Below, piece by piece: positions 17,812-28,328 of a DNA stretch of 64,000 nucleotides; position 1 is the stretch's first letter; each line of letters starts with the position of its first letter. The notes under the pieces are model-generated. The model was given only the letters and a program-made list of their open reading frames with translations. It searched no databases and had not been told where the DNA came from. The DNA is from Endozoicomonas gorgoniicola (GTDB taxonomy: Bacteria > Pseudomonadota > Gammaproteobacteria > Pseudomonadales > Endozoicomonadaceae), in NCBI RefSeq assembly GCF_025562715.2, contig NZ_JAPFCC010000001.1, positions 5,103,501 to 5,167,500 on the forward strand, written 5' to 3'. Made by a program: the position numbers and the translations under genes.

Positions 17812-19157
17812 GGTTCCTCGCTGTTTGCTATGGATTTAGTACGGTTATCTGACTGATAATTACCCGCCAAATAAAGTACACAGGTTTCGCAATTGTTCAT
17901 GGATGGTAACCAGATTTTCATGCTTGGTCTTGGTTTGCAGGCACCCTGGAAAATAGTTGATCAACACCTCGATACATCCCAGAAGCCCAACCAACTCAGA
18001 CTCAGAGTCAGCGCTGATCGTGGCAGCCTGTTTCCCTGCCCCAAATGCGGTAAGGCTTGCCCGACGCATGACTTTAAGGAACTAACCTGGCAGCATCTGA
18101 ACTTTTTTCAGCATCATTGCTATATCACCGCTAAAGTACCTCGGACAACCTGTGAAGAACACGGCACTCTTCGTGTAAATGTTCCCTGGGCCAGAGAGAA
18201 CAGTAAGTTTACCCTTCTTTTTGAACAGGCGTTGCTGTCTCTGGTCAGGGAGATGCCGGTCAAAGCCTGTGCCAAACATATTGGAGTCAATGACAAGCGT
18301 ATATGGCGGGTGATCAAGCATTACGTCAGTCAGGCATTACTGCAAATGGATCTGTCATCTCTGAAGGCTATAGGGCTGGACGAAACGGCCTCAAAACGAG
18401 GTCATAACTATGTTACCGTTTTCATTGATATGGACAGGCACGACAAGCCCGTAATCTTTGCCACCACAGGTAAGGGCAAAGGTACTATTAAGGAGTTCAG
18501 GGCGTTTCTGGAGAAGCATGGAGGCCAGGCAGATAATGTGCTTGAGGTGGTTTGCGATATGTCAAAAGCGTTCTTGGCCGCCGTGAAAGAAGAGCTGCCG
18601 CAAGCCAACGTCACTGTTGACTGGTTCCACGTTGTTCAGCTGTTTACCCGGGCTGTTGGCGATGTCCGCAAAGAGGAGCGAAAACTGGGGCAGCATCCGA
18701 AAAGTTTGCGCTGGGCAGTGCTAAAGAAGGCAGATGGGCCACTTACTGAAAAACAGGTGGAAGCACTTGCCGAACTGGAAAGCAGTGACTTGAAAACTGG
18801 TATAGCATGGCGAATCAAGGAAAAGCTCCGCTGGATCCGGAAGGCCAAAACAGCGCAGGCGGCTCGCTGGAGGTTAACGCATTTCATCAAATATGCAAAA
18901 TCTGAACTGGGAGAGTGTGAAATTCTGGTTCCGGTACGTAAGGCATTATCAACGGTAGAGAGTCACGCTGATAAGATAATACAACGATGGTCTTCAACCT
19001 ATACCAATGCTCGCATGGAAGGGCTGAACAGCTTGTTTCAGGCAGCCAGAAGCAGAGCAAGGGGCTATCGAAATACAGGAACTTTTCTGATGATGATCTA
19101 TATGATTGCCAGCCCTGTAGCGGATTTACTGAAATCCATATGAAACGGCGAAGAGCC
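17812..19157 (+). mobile_element. ISL3-family insertion sequence with 8-bp target duplication
   Basis: 1346 bp. The left end begins GGTTCCTCGCTGTTTGC and the complement of the right end begins GGCTCTTCGCCGTTTCA, imperfect inverted repeats of about 26 bp that share TATGGATTT at their inner edge. TAATTTTT is directly repeated at 17804-17811 and 19158-19165, the 8-bp duplication usual for ISL3. It carries one complete transposase gene and splits the autotransporter gene in the opposite orientation. Confidence 0.95.
17899..19143 (+). CDS. ISL3-family transposase
   Basis: 414 residues from ATG 17899; a second ATG at 17923 (MLGLGLQAPW) is also possible. N-terminal zinc finger: CPKCGKACPTHDF, then the helix-turn-helix region and PRTTCEEHG. 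The DDE domain shows AIGLDETASKRGHNYVTVF (first Asp), VVCDMSKAFLAAV (second Asp) and TNARMEGLNSLFQAARSRARGY with the catalytic Glu. The RARGYRN block is diagnostic for ISL3. Complete and apparently functional. Confidence 0.94.
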   Translation: MDGNQIFMLGLGLQAPWKIVDQHLDTSQKPNQLRLRVSADRGSLFPCPKCGKACPTHDFKELTWQHLNFFQHHCYITAKVPRTTCEEHGTLRVNVPWARENSKFTLLFEQALLSLVREMPVKACAKHIGVNDKRIWRVIKHYVSQALLQMDLSSLKAIGLDETASKRGHNYVTVFIDMDRHDKPVIFATTGKGKGTIKEFRAFLEKHGGQADNVLEVVCDMSKAFLAAVKEELPQANVTVDWFHVVQLFTRAVGDVRKEERKLGQHPKSLRWAVLKKADGPLTEKQVEALAELESSDLKTGIAWRIKEKLRWIRKAKTAQAARWRLTHFIKYAKSELGECEILVPVRKALSTVESHADKIIQRWSSTYTNARMEGLNSLFQAARSRARGYRNTGTFLMMIYMIASPVADLLKSI

Positions 19158-22100
19158 TAATTTTTCCGACATTACCGTTACCCACAGTTATAACCGCTCC
19201 GGCAGAAGCCACCATTGAGCCGGAATTTATCACGCCAGCTATGGATGACTCGTCACCGTCGTATACATTGCCACTGGTATCAAGACCGATGCTCAGAGTC
19301 TCGTTCACTGAGCTGAGGCTGCCACTGTTGATCAATGAACCTGTCACTACCCCGGCATCAATATCAATGGCGTTTTCGCTGGCGTTGATGGTTCCATGAT
19401 TCTCAAGGGATCCGCCCAGGGTCGATGACAGCAGACGAATGGCATCATCACCGGAGTTAATAGTGCCGTCGGCGGAATTAACGACACTGCCACTGTGTTC
19501 AGAGGATGCGGCAAGGGTGCTATCGACCAGTCGTATACCGTCATCGCCTGAGGTGATGGAGCCACTGTTTGCTAAGTCGCCGGTAAAATTCGAATTGAAA
19601 AGTTCAAAGGCGTACAGCGAACCATTAACGGTATTGTTGTTTGAAATAACCGCTGCACCGCTGGACTCTTTGACAGAGAAGGTAGTGGCTCCGCTCAGGG
19701 TTCCTGTGTTGGTGAAGTTTATACCGCCAGTAGCCGCTGTAATATCAATAGTGTGGTTGCCGTCTCCCTCGCCACTCGAACTCATGGTTCCTTCATTGAG
19801 TATCACCAGATTACCGCTGATATTGCCAATATCCAGAGCGTTGTTACTCTCTCCATCGCCATTGGCGTTAATGGTTCCAGAGTTCACAATTTCCAGATTG
19901 CCACCAATGCCGCCGATGTCCAGAGCGTCATTACCATCGCCGTTTGTGTTCGCATTGATCTGGCTGGAGTTAACGATGGCTACATTTCCGCTAATGCCAT
20001 AAAGGTCCAGAGCATCGTTTCCGCCGTTACCCTCTGTGCTGACGGATTCAATCGTGCCGCTATTAGATACCTGTAAATCGCCGTCCACATTGCCAATATC
20101 CAGACTATCAACTCCACCATTTGTACCTCGTGCAGTCATCGTGCCGGAGTTGGTAATGGTGACGTTCCCTTCGATGTTTCCAAAATCCAGAGTATCAGAG
20201 CTGCCCGAATCATTTTCGGCTTTCAGGCTGTTGGTATTGACCAGGCTTATATTGCCAGCGGTGTCGTATATCTCAATGGTGTCTGAGGTTGCGGAAATGG
20301 TTCCGGAATTGCCAAGGGTAATATTGCCAGTGACATCCTGAAGGTCCAGACCGTCATCTCCGGCAGTAATGACACCGGCATTATTAATCGATGTGTCGCC
20401 ACTGGCGATCTCTACTTCAATACCATCATCAACGGAAGTGATTGTGCCGGTTTCTGTGTTACGAATTTCGCCTCCGGTGCCTTTGTAGACTTTAATCCCG
20501 TTCCCGTAAGAAGACTCCTCATTGGTTGTTCCGGCAGTAATGGCTCCGCTGTTAACGATCAGGCTGACAGAAGAATTATCAATCAGGATGCCGTCATCAC
20601 CCGCATCAATGTTGCCGCTATTCACAAAGCCTGAACCCACTTCTGTCTGGTTCAGGGTGATTCCCTGCTGACCTGACTGAATATTACCCGAGTTGTCAAA
20701 AACACCCCCGATGACAGCGTTGTCGATGTATATACCTTCATCGTTGGCGTTGATGTTACCGGAGTTAAAAACACTTTCCTTGATGACTAACTGACGCTCT
20801 ACTTCCAGACTGCCGTCGTTGTTGTACAGGTTACTGATAAGGCTGATGCCGCGCTGCTTTACAGGAAGGTCACCTTCCTCCCGGATCACCACTGAATTCG
20901 CTGTCAGATCCCCCTGATTAATGAAGCTTCCATTGATATCACTGGCTTTTATAATGATCGCGCTTGAACTGCCCGCTGTGATATCGCCGCTGTTCTGGAA
21001 GTTGCCGCCAATGGTGGTTTCTTCAATATCAATACCACTACTGCCGGAGTTTATGTTGCCGGAGTTTTCAAAATTGCCACCGATTTCTATGGGTAACACC
21101 GTACCTTCGGGGAAATCTGATTCAATATCGTCATCACTACTGTTTTTTCTCAGACGTATACCTTCTTCGGCAGAAGTAATGGCTGCGGCATTGATAAAGT
21201 CACCACCAATCGTAATGCTTTCAAGATCAAAACCTTTTTTAGTGACGTTTATCTCGCCGGAGTTGATCAGGCTGCCACCGACTTTGACATGATCCATATC
21301 AAAACCATCACCACCGTCTGAAGCGTCATTGACCTCATCTTCCTCAACGGTAACGCTGGTGAGGGAAGCACTGTTATTCAGGTCACCACCAATCGAGGTA
21401 TAAACAAAACCTTCCTCTTCATCTCCATCGAAGAAACCACCATCAATTTCGATGGCGTTGTCGCCAGCTTCTATGGAGCCAGACAGTAGAACGCTCCCTT
21501 TTACGGTGCTGTCGTTTATATCGATGCCGTCGTGACGGATGGCTTTGATGTTTCCGCTGCTGACCAGATCTTGTTCTACAACACCTCCGCCCTTGAGGTA
21601 CATACCATCAGACCGGGCGGTAATGTCTCCCTCGTTGATAAAGCTCCCCTTTACTGTACCGCCATTAATTAGCATCCCTTCATTCTGGGCGTTAATGGTT
21701 CCTTCATTTTTGACATCACCCTCAACAAGAGCGTCATTGAGGTGAATGCCATCCGACTGCACGTAGGAGAGAAAAGAAGTCTTTATTTCGCCACTGTTAA
21801 TGATTGACCCCTGCACTCTTGCCTTATCGACGTATATGCCGTGATTTTTGGAGCTGATCAGGGCGTTCTTTGCGTTAACAACAGAGCCAAGTACAAGTGT
21901 ACTGTCTTCAGTATTATTTCCCTCAACATAGATACCGCTATTATCTGCTGAAATGTTGCCTTCATTCTGAATACTGCTGACGGTGGAATGTCCGTTTACC
22001 GTGATACCGTTAACCGGAAATGTATCTGCGAAAAACGGATGATCAGACTCTGCTAGTCCGGCATGAACAGAAATATCAGACCGGTTAATCACATTGCCGG

Positions 22101-22848
22101 CGGTACTGCCATTGGAGACCGCAATTCCTGACAGAGACTGAGGAAACACCTGATATCCCTCGTTAGCCTCATCTTCCAGGTTGGGCAGGTAAACACCTTC
22201 TATGGGGTAGGGCTCAGGCGGTGACTGGTCAACTTCCTGCTGTGGTATATAGATATCTATAACACCGGAATTGACAATATCCCCCTGAATGGTTGTCTGA
22301 TGATCGACACGAATAGCCCCCAGGTTAGCGCCCTGGAATTCTGCGCCTTCTTCAAGAGCCGCTTCGGGGATATAGTCAGCGTACTCACTGACATGATTTG
22401 ACTTAAAGGAAATTTCACCCTGGTTCTCAATGCCGCCTTCAATGGTCACCTGGTCAACGATTTCAATACTACTGTTGATAACACCATTGGCACCATTGGT
22501 CAGATCGCCAGTAACCACAGCCCCTTTGACAATTCCTGTTCCGGAGTTGTTGGCAGCTTCGTGATTGATTGAACCATCAACCGTACCTCCGTCGACGATT
22601 AGCCGGGACAGGCCATTACGATTAACAACATTGCCTTCGACAGTGCCTTCAATAGTCACAGTATCTACGGCTTCGTCTGGCTCTATACCACCATTACAGG
22701 TTGTACCGGCTGGCACTCCAATGTTATTTGATGCGTCCGGATTTGGGCAGCTGGCCGCTAATGAAACAGACGATACACTGTATAATGAAGCAAGAATGGC
22801 TGAACTTAGAATAGATCGACGAAAGATATCTCTGTGTTTGCTTTCCAT
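19158..22848 (-). pseudogene. Giant autotransporter, N-terminal passenger fragment
   Basis: About 1230 codons from the ATG at 22848. The signal region is long (RRSILSSAILASLYSVSSVSLAA, cleaved near residue 32). The passenger is built of many 20-30 residue units of the type GS-x-N-SG-I-x-A-DGI-x-I (for example GSFINEGDITARSDGMYLKG), predicted to form a right-handed beta-helix. Near the C-terminal side of this fragment a tighter array of about 32-residue units occurs (DALDIGNISGNLVILNEGTM and relatives). The frame now runs out in ISL3 sequence after NVGKI, which yields a truncated protein lacking its translocator. Before insertion it was probably a cell-surface adhesin or similar. Confidence 0.9.
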
Positions 22849-23032
22849 AGCACTTCTCTTTTTTTTGTTGCAGCAATCCTTCTCTGAAACATCCTGTTAA
22901 AAGAAGGTACTTGTTTTTTAATTGACTATACCGTCATCAATAGCTTAACCACAACACTGTGATAAAAGCAGGCCAAAATAAGGTCTCTCTTAAAAACGAC
23001 AAATGTCATTTAATAAGCCGGACCTGTCTTTG

Positions 23033-23605
23033 CTACGATTTACAGCTGCTTATCCGGGTTTCTCTATCTATCAACTGGCGTTTAATGTTCACTCCCCAGC
23101 GATAGCCGGAAAGACTGCCATCTCTGCGAACGACCCGATGACAGGGAATCGCCACTGCAAGCAGGTTGGCACCACACGCCCCTGCCACAGCCCTGACTGA
23201 TTTGGGTGAACCTATTTTTTCGGCGATATCGGTATAGCTGACCGTTGCGCCTGCTGGAATATCCTGCAAGGCTGCCCACACTCGTTTCTGAAAAGCGGTT
23301 CCCTGTATATCCAGTGGCAGTTGCAGATCCATTTCCGGGTTTTCCAGAAATCCCACCACTCTGGCAACCAGTTGTTCATACAGGCGGTCATTACCCATCA
23401 GGTTGGCATTGGGAAAACGATCCTGAAGGTCGCGAACCAGCTTGTCCGGATCGTTTCCCAGAGAGATTGCACAAATGCCTTTTATACTCTGGGCAACAAG
23501 AATTGTTCCCAGGTAGCACTCACCGACAGCAAAATAGATATCGGTGTTATTGCCACCTTCCCAGCGAGGGTCTTCTTCGATTAGCAGCGATGTTTTGTTA
23601 TCCAT
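23033..23605 (-). CDS. ogt: Methylated-DNA-protein-cysteine methyltransferase (Ogt / Ada C-terminal type)
   Basis: 190 residues from the ATG at 23605; a TTG start 26 codons upstream gives an implausible extension. The N-terminal ribonuclease-like part (AVGECYLGTILVAQSIKG, LVRDLQDRFP) resembles the C-terminal half of Ada. The active-site PCHRVV follows GANLLAVAI, with FQKRVWAALQDIPAGATVSY upstream and GSLSGYRWGVNIKRQLI downstream. It repairs O6-alkylguanine by irreversible transfer to the cysteine of PCHR. The N-terminal zinc/AraC regulator part of Ada is absent, so it should act only as a repair protein. Confidence 0.9.
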   Translation of the reverse strand: MDNKTSLLIEEDPRWEGGNNTDIYFAVGECYLGTILVAQSIKGICAISLGNDPDKLVRDLQDRFPNANLMGNDRLYEQLVARVVGFLENPEMDLQLPLDIQGTAFQKRVWAALQDIPAGATVSYTDIAEKIGSPKSVRAVAGACGANLLAVAIPCHRVVRRDGSLSGYRWGVNIKRQLIDRETRISSCKS

Positions 23606-23803
23606 GACTGAGTGTTCCGGCAAAAAAAACAGGGACGGTGTAAGGTTCAGACAGTCTGGCGACGATCCGGATCTTGCGGTCAAATTTTAAGGAAGCGATG
23701 AGAGAGAAACAATAATCATCCCCTTTTTTCAGCCTTTACCTATACTTGGTGACGTTCTCAATCAGGCTAATCATTTTTGTATTCTAAAAAGAGAGATTGC
23801 CCA

Positions 23804-25348
23804 GTGATCAGTTCGTTAAAACACATAGTCCGTCAATTCCCACAGATAAAAATGGTGCTTCCTGCTTTGGCAATTATGGTCAATGCCTCAGCCTTCGCCG
23901 GGAATACTAAAGAAGATGTCGAAGATAAGAATACCTCAAGCGAAACAGAGACCGGCAAAACAGAACCTGCTCCCCGGCACACTGCCAACATACACCCTTA
24001 TGTTTTTCAAAGGGAGGGCATGCCTCAAATAGTCATTTCACACCCGCATCGCTACTTTCCTCTCATCAACTCTGAAAGCGGTCAACCGGAACTGGTGGAA
24101 GTCGATGACCCCGGGCAAATACCATCCGGTGAATCTGGTAACGGTTTCAACAACTATTACAGCTACTCGGTCAATACTGGCGAGATTTCTATTGATACCG
24201 GTCAGGCTTCTGCTGACACTGACCAGGGCTCTGTTGCCACAAACAGGATAAGATATATGTTTGCAGGAGCAAACGCTTATGAACAATTAAGATATGTCCT
24301 TCCTGACTATCTAATAGAGCGGCGTAATGAGCATATTGAGTCGCGGGTCTTTACACCGACCCAAACACATCATTCATTATTACCTGAACGTCCCGTTCAG
24401 AATGGCCATTCTATTGAACAAGCCCTTGATCATTTTACCCAGTCCGACCAGAATGGCATCCTGCCAGAAGAACTCATTAATTTTTCTCTCGCTTTCTCAG
24501 ATCTGAGCCGAGAATTTGAGGATTCACTTGACGATACAGAGAAGACAGAAACATTCAACTTGCGAGTCATTAACTTTGAACAAAGAGCTCAAACTCTGGT
24601 AAACATAATACGTGAGCAGGGAATTGACCTTCTGTTACTTGCAAGAACAAGAGTAAATGAATATGAGGCGATAATGAAAGTATTTACCAGAGAAGGGCTC
24701 AATCCCCGTTTGGTTATGGCCAGCCAGGGTGGACAGGTTCGCACCCGTCACATGGACGTAATGGAGTCTACCGACGGGTCCCTCATTTCGTCTATGTTCA
24801 TCCAGTTTAACCGGGAGGGTGCTTCTTCAAATGTGAGAGCAGAACCGGTCGATCTGACTGCGCTGAATGTCCTTCCCGTTGATGGCTACGCGTTAAATCA
24901 GAATATGCCTGCCGCTGTTGATATTAGATTTGCTGATGAACAAACTGTTCGCTTGATCAGTGCGCTGACTCCACCTCGTCAGCAAGAAAGAGATCGGACG
25001 ATAACAGATATCGAAACAATTGTTACTCATGCTGAATCGTCATCAGTCATGCCTTTTTACTCATTTAAATCCGATAGTCATGCAAAAGAGTCTGAACAAT
25101 TTGTTGAAATGGGCGGTAAGGCAATCACTGACATTCACCCAATCATTTTTCTCCGGGACGGAGTCGGAGGAAGGTTCCCTTATAACGCTGATAGCCAGGA
25201 AGCCAAGTTGTTCAGACGTATTCTGCGCAGATACTGGGACAGCTCACCCTCTTTCGATGACCCCTACTCCATCAAACTCCGCACTCCCGGTGATGACAAT
25301 GACCGTGACGGTTCGGGGTTAGGAGGGGGTATAAGCACAGGCTCTTAG
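23804..25348 (+). CDS. Secreted protein of unknown function
   Basis: 514 residues from a GTG at 23804, chosen because AAAGAGAGA lies about eight bases before it; a TTG at 23777 is the alternative. A signal peptide (KMVLPALAIMVNASAFAG) ends near residue 34. No family recognised. The first 130 mature residues are polar and low in complexity. A central acidic helix-rich part (ALDHFTQSDQNGILPEELIN; FEDSLDDTEKTETFNLRVIN) leads into a strand-helix segment (LVNIIREQGIDLLLLARTR). The C-terminus ends in an acidic, glycine-rich tail (PGDDNDRDGSGLGGGIS). A related tail, PGDKYDDGASGGGSS, occurs in the secreted protein at 54947. It stands alone. Confidence 0.6.
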   Translation: MISSLKHIVRQFPQIKMVLPALAIMVNASAFAGNTKEDVEDKNTSSETETGKTEPAPRHTANIHPYVFQREGMPQIVISHPHRYFPLINSESGQPELVEVDDPGQIPSGESGNGFNNYYSYSVNTGEISIDTGQASADTDQGSVATNRIRYMFAGANAYEQLRYVLPDYLIERRNEHIESRVFTPTQTHHSLLPERPVQNGHSIEQALDHFTQSDQNGILPEELINFSLAFSDLSREFEDSLDDTEKTETFNLRVINFEQRAQTLVNIIREQGIDLLLLARTRVNEYEAIMKVFTREGLNPRLVMASQGGQVRTRHMDVMESTDGSLISSMFIQFNREGASSNVRAEPVDLTALNVLPVDGYALNQNMPAAVDIRFADEQTVRLISALTPPRQQERDRTITDIETIVTHAESSSVMPFYSFKSDSHAKESEQFVEMGGKAITDIHPIIFLRDGVGGRFPYNADSQEAKLFRRILRRYWDSSPSFDDPYSIKLRTPGDDNDRDGSGLGGGISTGS

Positions 25349-25619
25349 CCGAAATCATTGAGACAGCGGCAGATAAAACACATAACAGACAATACAGCTG
25401 TCCGCTGTTTCATGTGCTGAAAATATTGGCAGTAACTTTGCTTCCGGATCTATCCGGCCTCACTGCCAATCAAGCTTGGTACTGAATGGATTCTGCCAGA
25501 TGAGACTTAACAACCCTTTCTGAACTTTTTAAAGGGGGGCTGAAACTTTATTTTGTACAGATTGTCAAATCGCTAAATAAACGATTTATTACAGAGCGTT
25601 ATAATTCAGGGAGATGATA

Positions 25620-25908
25620 ATGTTAAATATACAAACATCGTCAGTTCAGGCTCTTCAGACACAGAGTCCGGATCAGGGAAGAAAGATTGAAACCGAACAG
25701 TTACAAGCAGCCAAACAAATACAAAAACTATGGCGAGGTTATTCAGCACGGAAAAAATTTCAAAAACCCCATATTCCTTCATGTACACCCAATAATAACC
25801 TTAAGCACTTGCCTTGTAGCAACGACCCTATTTCGCATGCAGATAAATACCTCCTCCCACATCAAAGTCGATACGCAATTGTAGCGACTGGAGGTGTGGC
25901 ATGTTTAG
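25620..25908 (+). pseudogene. IQ-motif protein, N-terminal fragment (split by IS4-type element)
   Basis: Starts at ATG 25620 with AGGGAGA about five bases upstream (an ATG two codons earlier is less well placed). Residues 34-47 read IQKLWRGYSARKKF, a complete calmodulin-type IQ motif (I-Q-xxx-R-G-xxx-R-xx-F). After a basic, proline-rich linker comes RYAIVATGGVACLA, which looks like the first strand and glycine loop of a Rossmann-type domain. The frame then enters the IS and would stop within it. Joined to the 3' fragment the protein has 348 residues. No signal peptide, so a cytoplasmic protein or an effector delivered by another route. Confidence 0.8.
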
Positions 25909-27060
25909 CTATGTACGGGACAAAACATAAAGCAGGTCCGAAAAAGATGTTTCATCACTTCGACGGCATGAGTTCACAAGTACCCGTCGCAGCAAGTCCA
26001 AGCCAAGCCGAAAAAGACTATTTTGAGGGCGGTAGTGTTTATTCAGAGGCAGCTGATCGGCTTCACCGTATTTCCAGTGGCCTGCAACCATACACCAGAG
26101 AAAAGTCAGCGCAAGAATTGCCATGAGCTTGTCCATTTTTTCAGGCTCTGTCATATGAGTGGACTCAATCTCAAATCCTCGTTTTTTCAAGCAACCAAAC
26201 AGAGTCTCTATACTCCAGCGTTGAGAGTAATCATCAATCATGGTCTCCGGATTTTTCGTGCCAACAACGATTAACAACCCTTTCGGTGACCGCCTTGCAG
26301 CAATGTAGAGCAAAACATCAGACACACGACGCTTAGTCATCCAAACTTCAGACTGGCCATATTTTAGATGACGAAACAGCTGGCCTGCTCGCAACTTTTT
26401 GCCGTTGCGCCCATCGATGCTAAAGTCTTCACGAATACGCAGTCGAAACAAAAGATGATTCTGTTCCAGCCATTCGAACCATTCCCTGCCAATAAACTCA
26501 CGATCTGCCAGCAGATTGTCGATCTTTTCTGCAGGTATCAGGGCGATCACTTTCTTCATAAGATCAATGCGCTCCTGTGTACTTGAATTGCCTCCTCCTT
26601 TAGTCAGGCAGACCCATGCGATGGGGATGGAGACCCCTTGCCATGCTACAGACACTACAAGATAGTTGATGTCTTTACCGCCGTATTTCCAGTTGGTTCG
26701 ATCCATGCACAATGTATAGCGTTCAAGACCAAGCCAGTGGAGGATAAGCTTCCCGATTTGCTTCAGACAGACTTCATAGCCCCAGAAAAAACGCTTTATG
26801 CGCCTGTAGCTGGACTCCGTGAGCGCAGTACTCTGAAAATTCTCAGCAACCCGATACAGGTTGGTAGAGCGTGCTCGCAACAAGGAGAGCATAAACTGGG
26901 CAAGGAAAATAATTCGGGCTTGATGCCAGGGCAAATGGGCTTTAAGCTCTGCGGCTAATGAGCTGACTTCTTTCATGTACGACAACGGTAAACTGTACGG
27001 AGTTAAGAGACCGGATAGGTTACCTGACGGGAAGGTCAGCTCATACCCTCCAGCTCCCAT
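25909..27060 (-). CDS. IS4-family transposase
   Basis: 383 residues from the ATG at 27060; an internal ATG at 26976 (MKEVSSLAAELKAH) is a possible alternative. Catalytic residues: Asp in LCMDRTNWKYGG, Asp in NLLADREFIGREW, and the Y-2-R-3-E-6-K signature in YSQRWSIETLFGCLKKRGFE. It is a short IS4-type transposase and shows no frameshift. The stop codon overlaps the element's terminal inverted repeat. Confidence 0.93.
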   Translation of the reverse strand: MGAGGYELTFPSGNLSGLLTPYSLPLSYMKEVSSLAAELKAHLPWHQARIIFLAQFMLSLLRARSTNLYRVAENFQSTALTESSYRRIKRFFWGYEVCLKQIGKLILHWLGLERYTLCMDRTNWKYGGKDINYLVVSVAWQGVSIPIAWVCLTKGGGNSSTQERIDLMKKVIALIPAEKIDNLLADREFIGREWFEWLEQNHLLFRLRIREDFSIDGRNGKKLRAGQLFRHLKYGQSEVWMTKRRVSDVLLYIAARRSPKGLLIVVGTKNPETMIDDYSQRWSIETLFGCLKKRGFEIESTHMTEPEKMDKLMAILALTFLWCMVAGHWKYGEADQLPLNKHYRPQNSLFRLGLDLLRRVLVNSCRRSDETSFSDLLYVLSRT

Positions 27061-27096
27061 AAATCCTGACTTTTATACTTTTTGTCCCGTACATAG
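25909..27096 (-). mobile_element. IS4-family insertion sequence with 9-bp target duplication
   Basis: 1188 bp. The left end CTATGTACGGGACAAAA is matched by TTTTGTCCCGTACATAG at the right end, a perfect 17-bp inverted repeat. CATGTTTAG is directly repeated at 25900-25908 and 27097-27105. Removing the element and one repeat restores the host frame exactly. The single transposase gene fills almost the whole element and its stop codon lies at the terminal repeat. Confidence 0.94.
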
Positions 27097-27105
27097 CATG
27101 TTTAG

Positions 27106-27863
27106 CCAATGCATTAAGTATCTATAAAAAAACCAAAATAATACCCAAGATATTTTTACTAGACTACAACCCCATTGTTGGAAAGTTCTGGGAAGTTCTT
27201 ATCAATGCAATGAATGACTCCAGTGATAAAGAGTCATTCATAAAAAAAATGCCAGATTATGACCCCGAGACGTCTAAGTTTTATTTAACAAAAGAATCAA
27301 AGCGTTACTCTGAAAATGTTGAGGTATGGGGGTGTGAGACTCAATTTCCCGAAGAAAAAAAAGAAATGGCTTTTTTGGAAGACTGGGGGTTAGATAAGGA
27401 AAAATTCATGGCATTAAACCTTAAAGACTTCTTTCAAAACCTCTTTTGTTCTGAGGAAAATAGTTTTGATGTTATAAAAAGAATGTTGGAAAATCAGTTT
27501 TTGTTTTTAAATGTCGACTGGTCAAAGAAAGATTTTGAACCTGTTTTTAAATTTATAAAAGAAATTTGTGACCACAATGGTGCAAGTACTATAGTTTACG
27601 AGTCCAACATTCAGGACTGTGTTGAACGAAATGTAAATTGTGTAGAAGCTTCCGATGCTCTTTCAGCAAATGTAAATATAATGTCACCTGAGATCACGGT
27701 AAAAACTTCACAAGAAAATAAAAACACATGGTTGCAACCTGATCATACAATCTATCATTTGGAAAAGTCTAACAAGCGAATATTTGAACATACAAGAATA
27801 CGTGAGGAATATCCATTTATGCCACCATTTAAAATTACCAGGATACAAAGCGATAACTACTGA
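27106..27863 (+). pseudogene. IQ-motif protein, C-terminal fragment
   Basis: The host frame resumes NALSIYKKTKIIPKIFLLDY and runs 252 codons to TGA. The first part, read with the end of the 5' fragment (GGVACLANAL ... KIFLLDYNPIVGKFW), resembles glycine-loop and acidic strand-2 motifs of methyltransferase-like Rossmann domains. A later LFLNVDWSKKDFEPVFKFI and GASTIVYESNI could be further strands. This fold guess is weak. The region is AT-rich compared with neighbouring housekeeping genes, which suggests acquisition by transfer. A short open frame starting at 27210 might be mistaken for a separate gene, but it is only the tail of this one. Confidence 0.75.
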
Positions 27864-28025
27864 GTATTCATTGCTGACGACTCTGTTCAGGATCCTCTGT
27901 GGCAGGATAGTTGTCCCGGTTACTGATTGATCAACCAGGCAGTGGCTTGCCGAAGCCCTATTTTTTGTAATCGTCGAATGTCCTTCCCGAATAGGCACCT
28001 GACTGGAAAGCTGAATATATGAACG

Positions 28026-28060
28026 AAAAAAGCCCTGAAGCGTTAACTTCAGGGCTTTTG
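28026..28060 (-). terminator. Intrinsic terminator of the tRNA-Phe transcript
   Basis: AGCCCTGAAG (28031-28040) pairs with CTTCAGGGCT (28047-28056). On the minus strand the stem is followed by a run of T residues (complement of 28026-28031). It lies just past the second tRNA, in the right orientation. Confidence 0.85.
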
Positions 28061-28064
28061 AATA

Positions 28065-28140
<76 letters not shown>

Positions 28141-28188
28141 TAAATTTTTTCATCAATTCGATGGCACGACCATTTCATCAACAGGAAA

Positions 28189-28264
<76 letters not shown>

Positions 28265-28281
28265 GCTTCACAGCTTTCTAA

Positions 28282-28309
28282 ACTTTCTAAGCAAGACTTT
28301 CTAAGCAAG
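28282..28309. repeat. 14-bp tandem repeat in the tRNA leader
   Basis: ACTTTCTAAGCAAG occurs twice head to tail (28282-28295 and 28296-28309), with a further partial TTTCTAA before it, between the promoter and the first tRNA-Phe. Probably a small slippage duplication in the leader. Confidence 0.75.
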
Positions 28310-28328
28310 AGAAGAGCGTGCGAGGCGT

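Noticed and set aside
19200..22800. Regular repeats that could look like a CRISPR or a noncoding repeat array; several plus-strand open frames in the same stretch
   Set aside because: The repeats are protein-level beta-helix units of the autotransporter passenger, variable in sequence and in frame on the minus strand. The plus-strand frames are shadows.
24500..24900. Possible endonuclease/exonuclease/phosphatase fold in the secreted protein at 23804
   Set aside because: LVNIIREQGIDLLLLARTR resembles the early EEP segment, but the catalytic Glu position is not Glu and later motifs (D-x-N, S-D-H) are not found.
27210..27863. Independent 217-codon gene after the IS4-type element
   Set aside because: It is in frame with the interrupted IQ-motif gene once the element and one 9-bp repeat are removed, and upstream codons continue without a stop.
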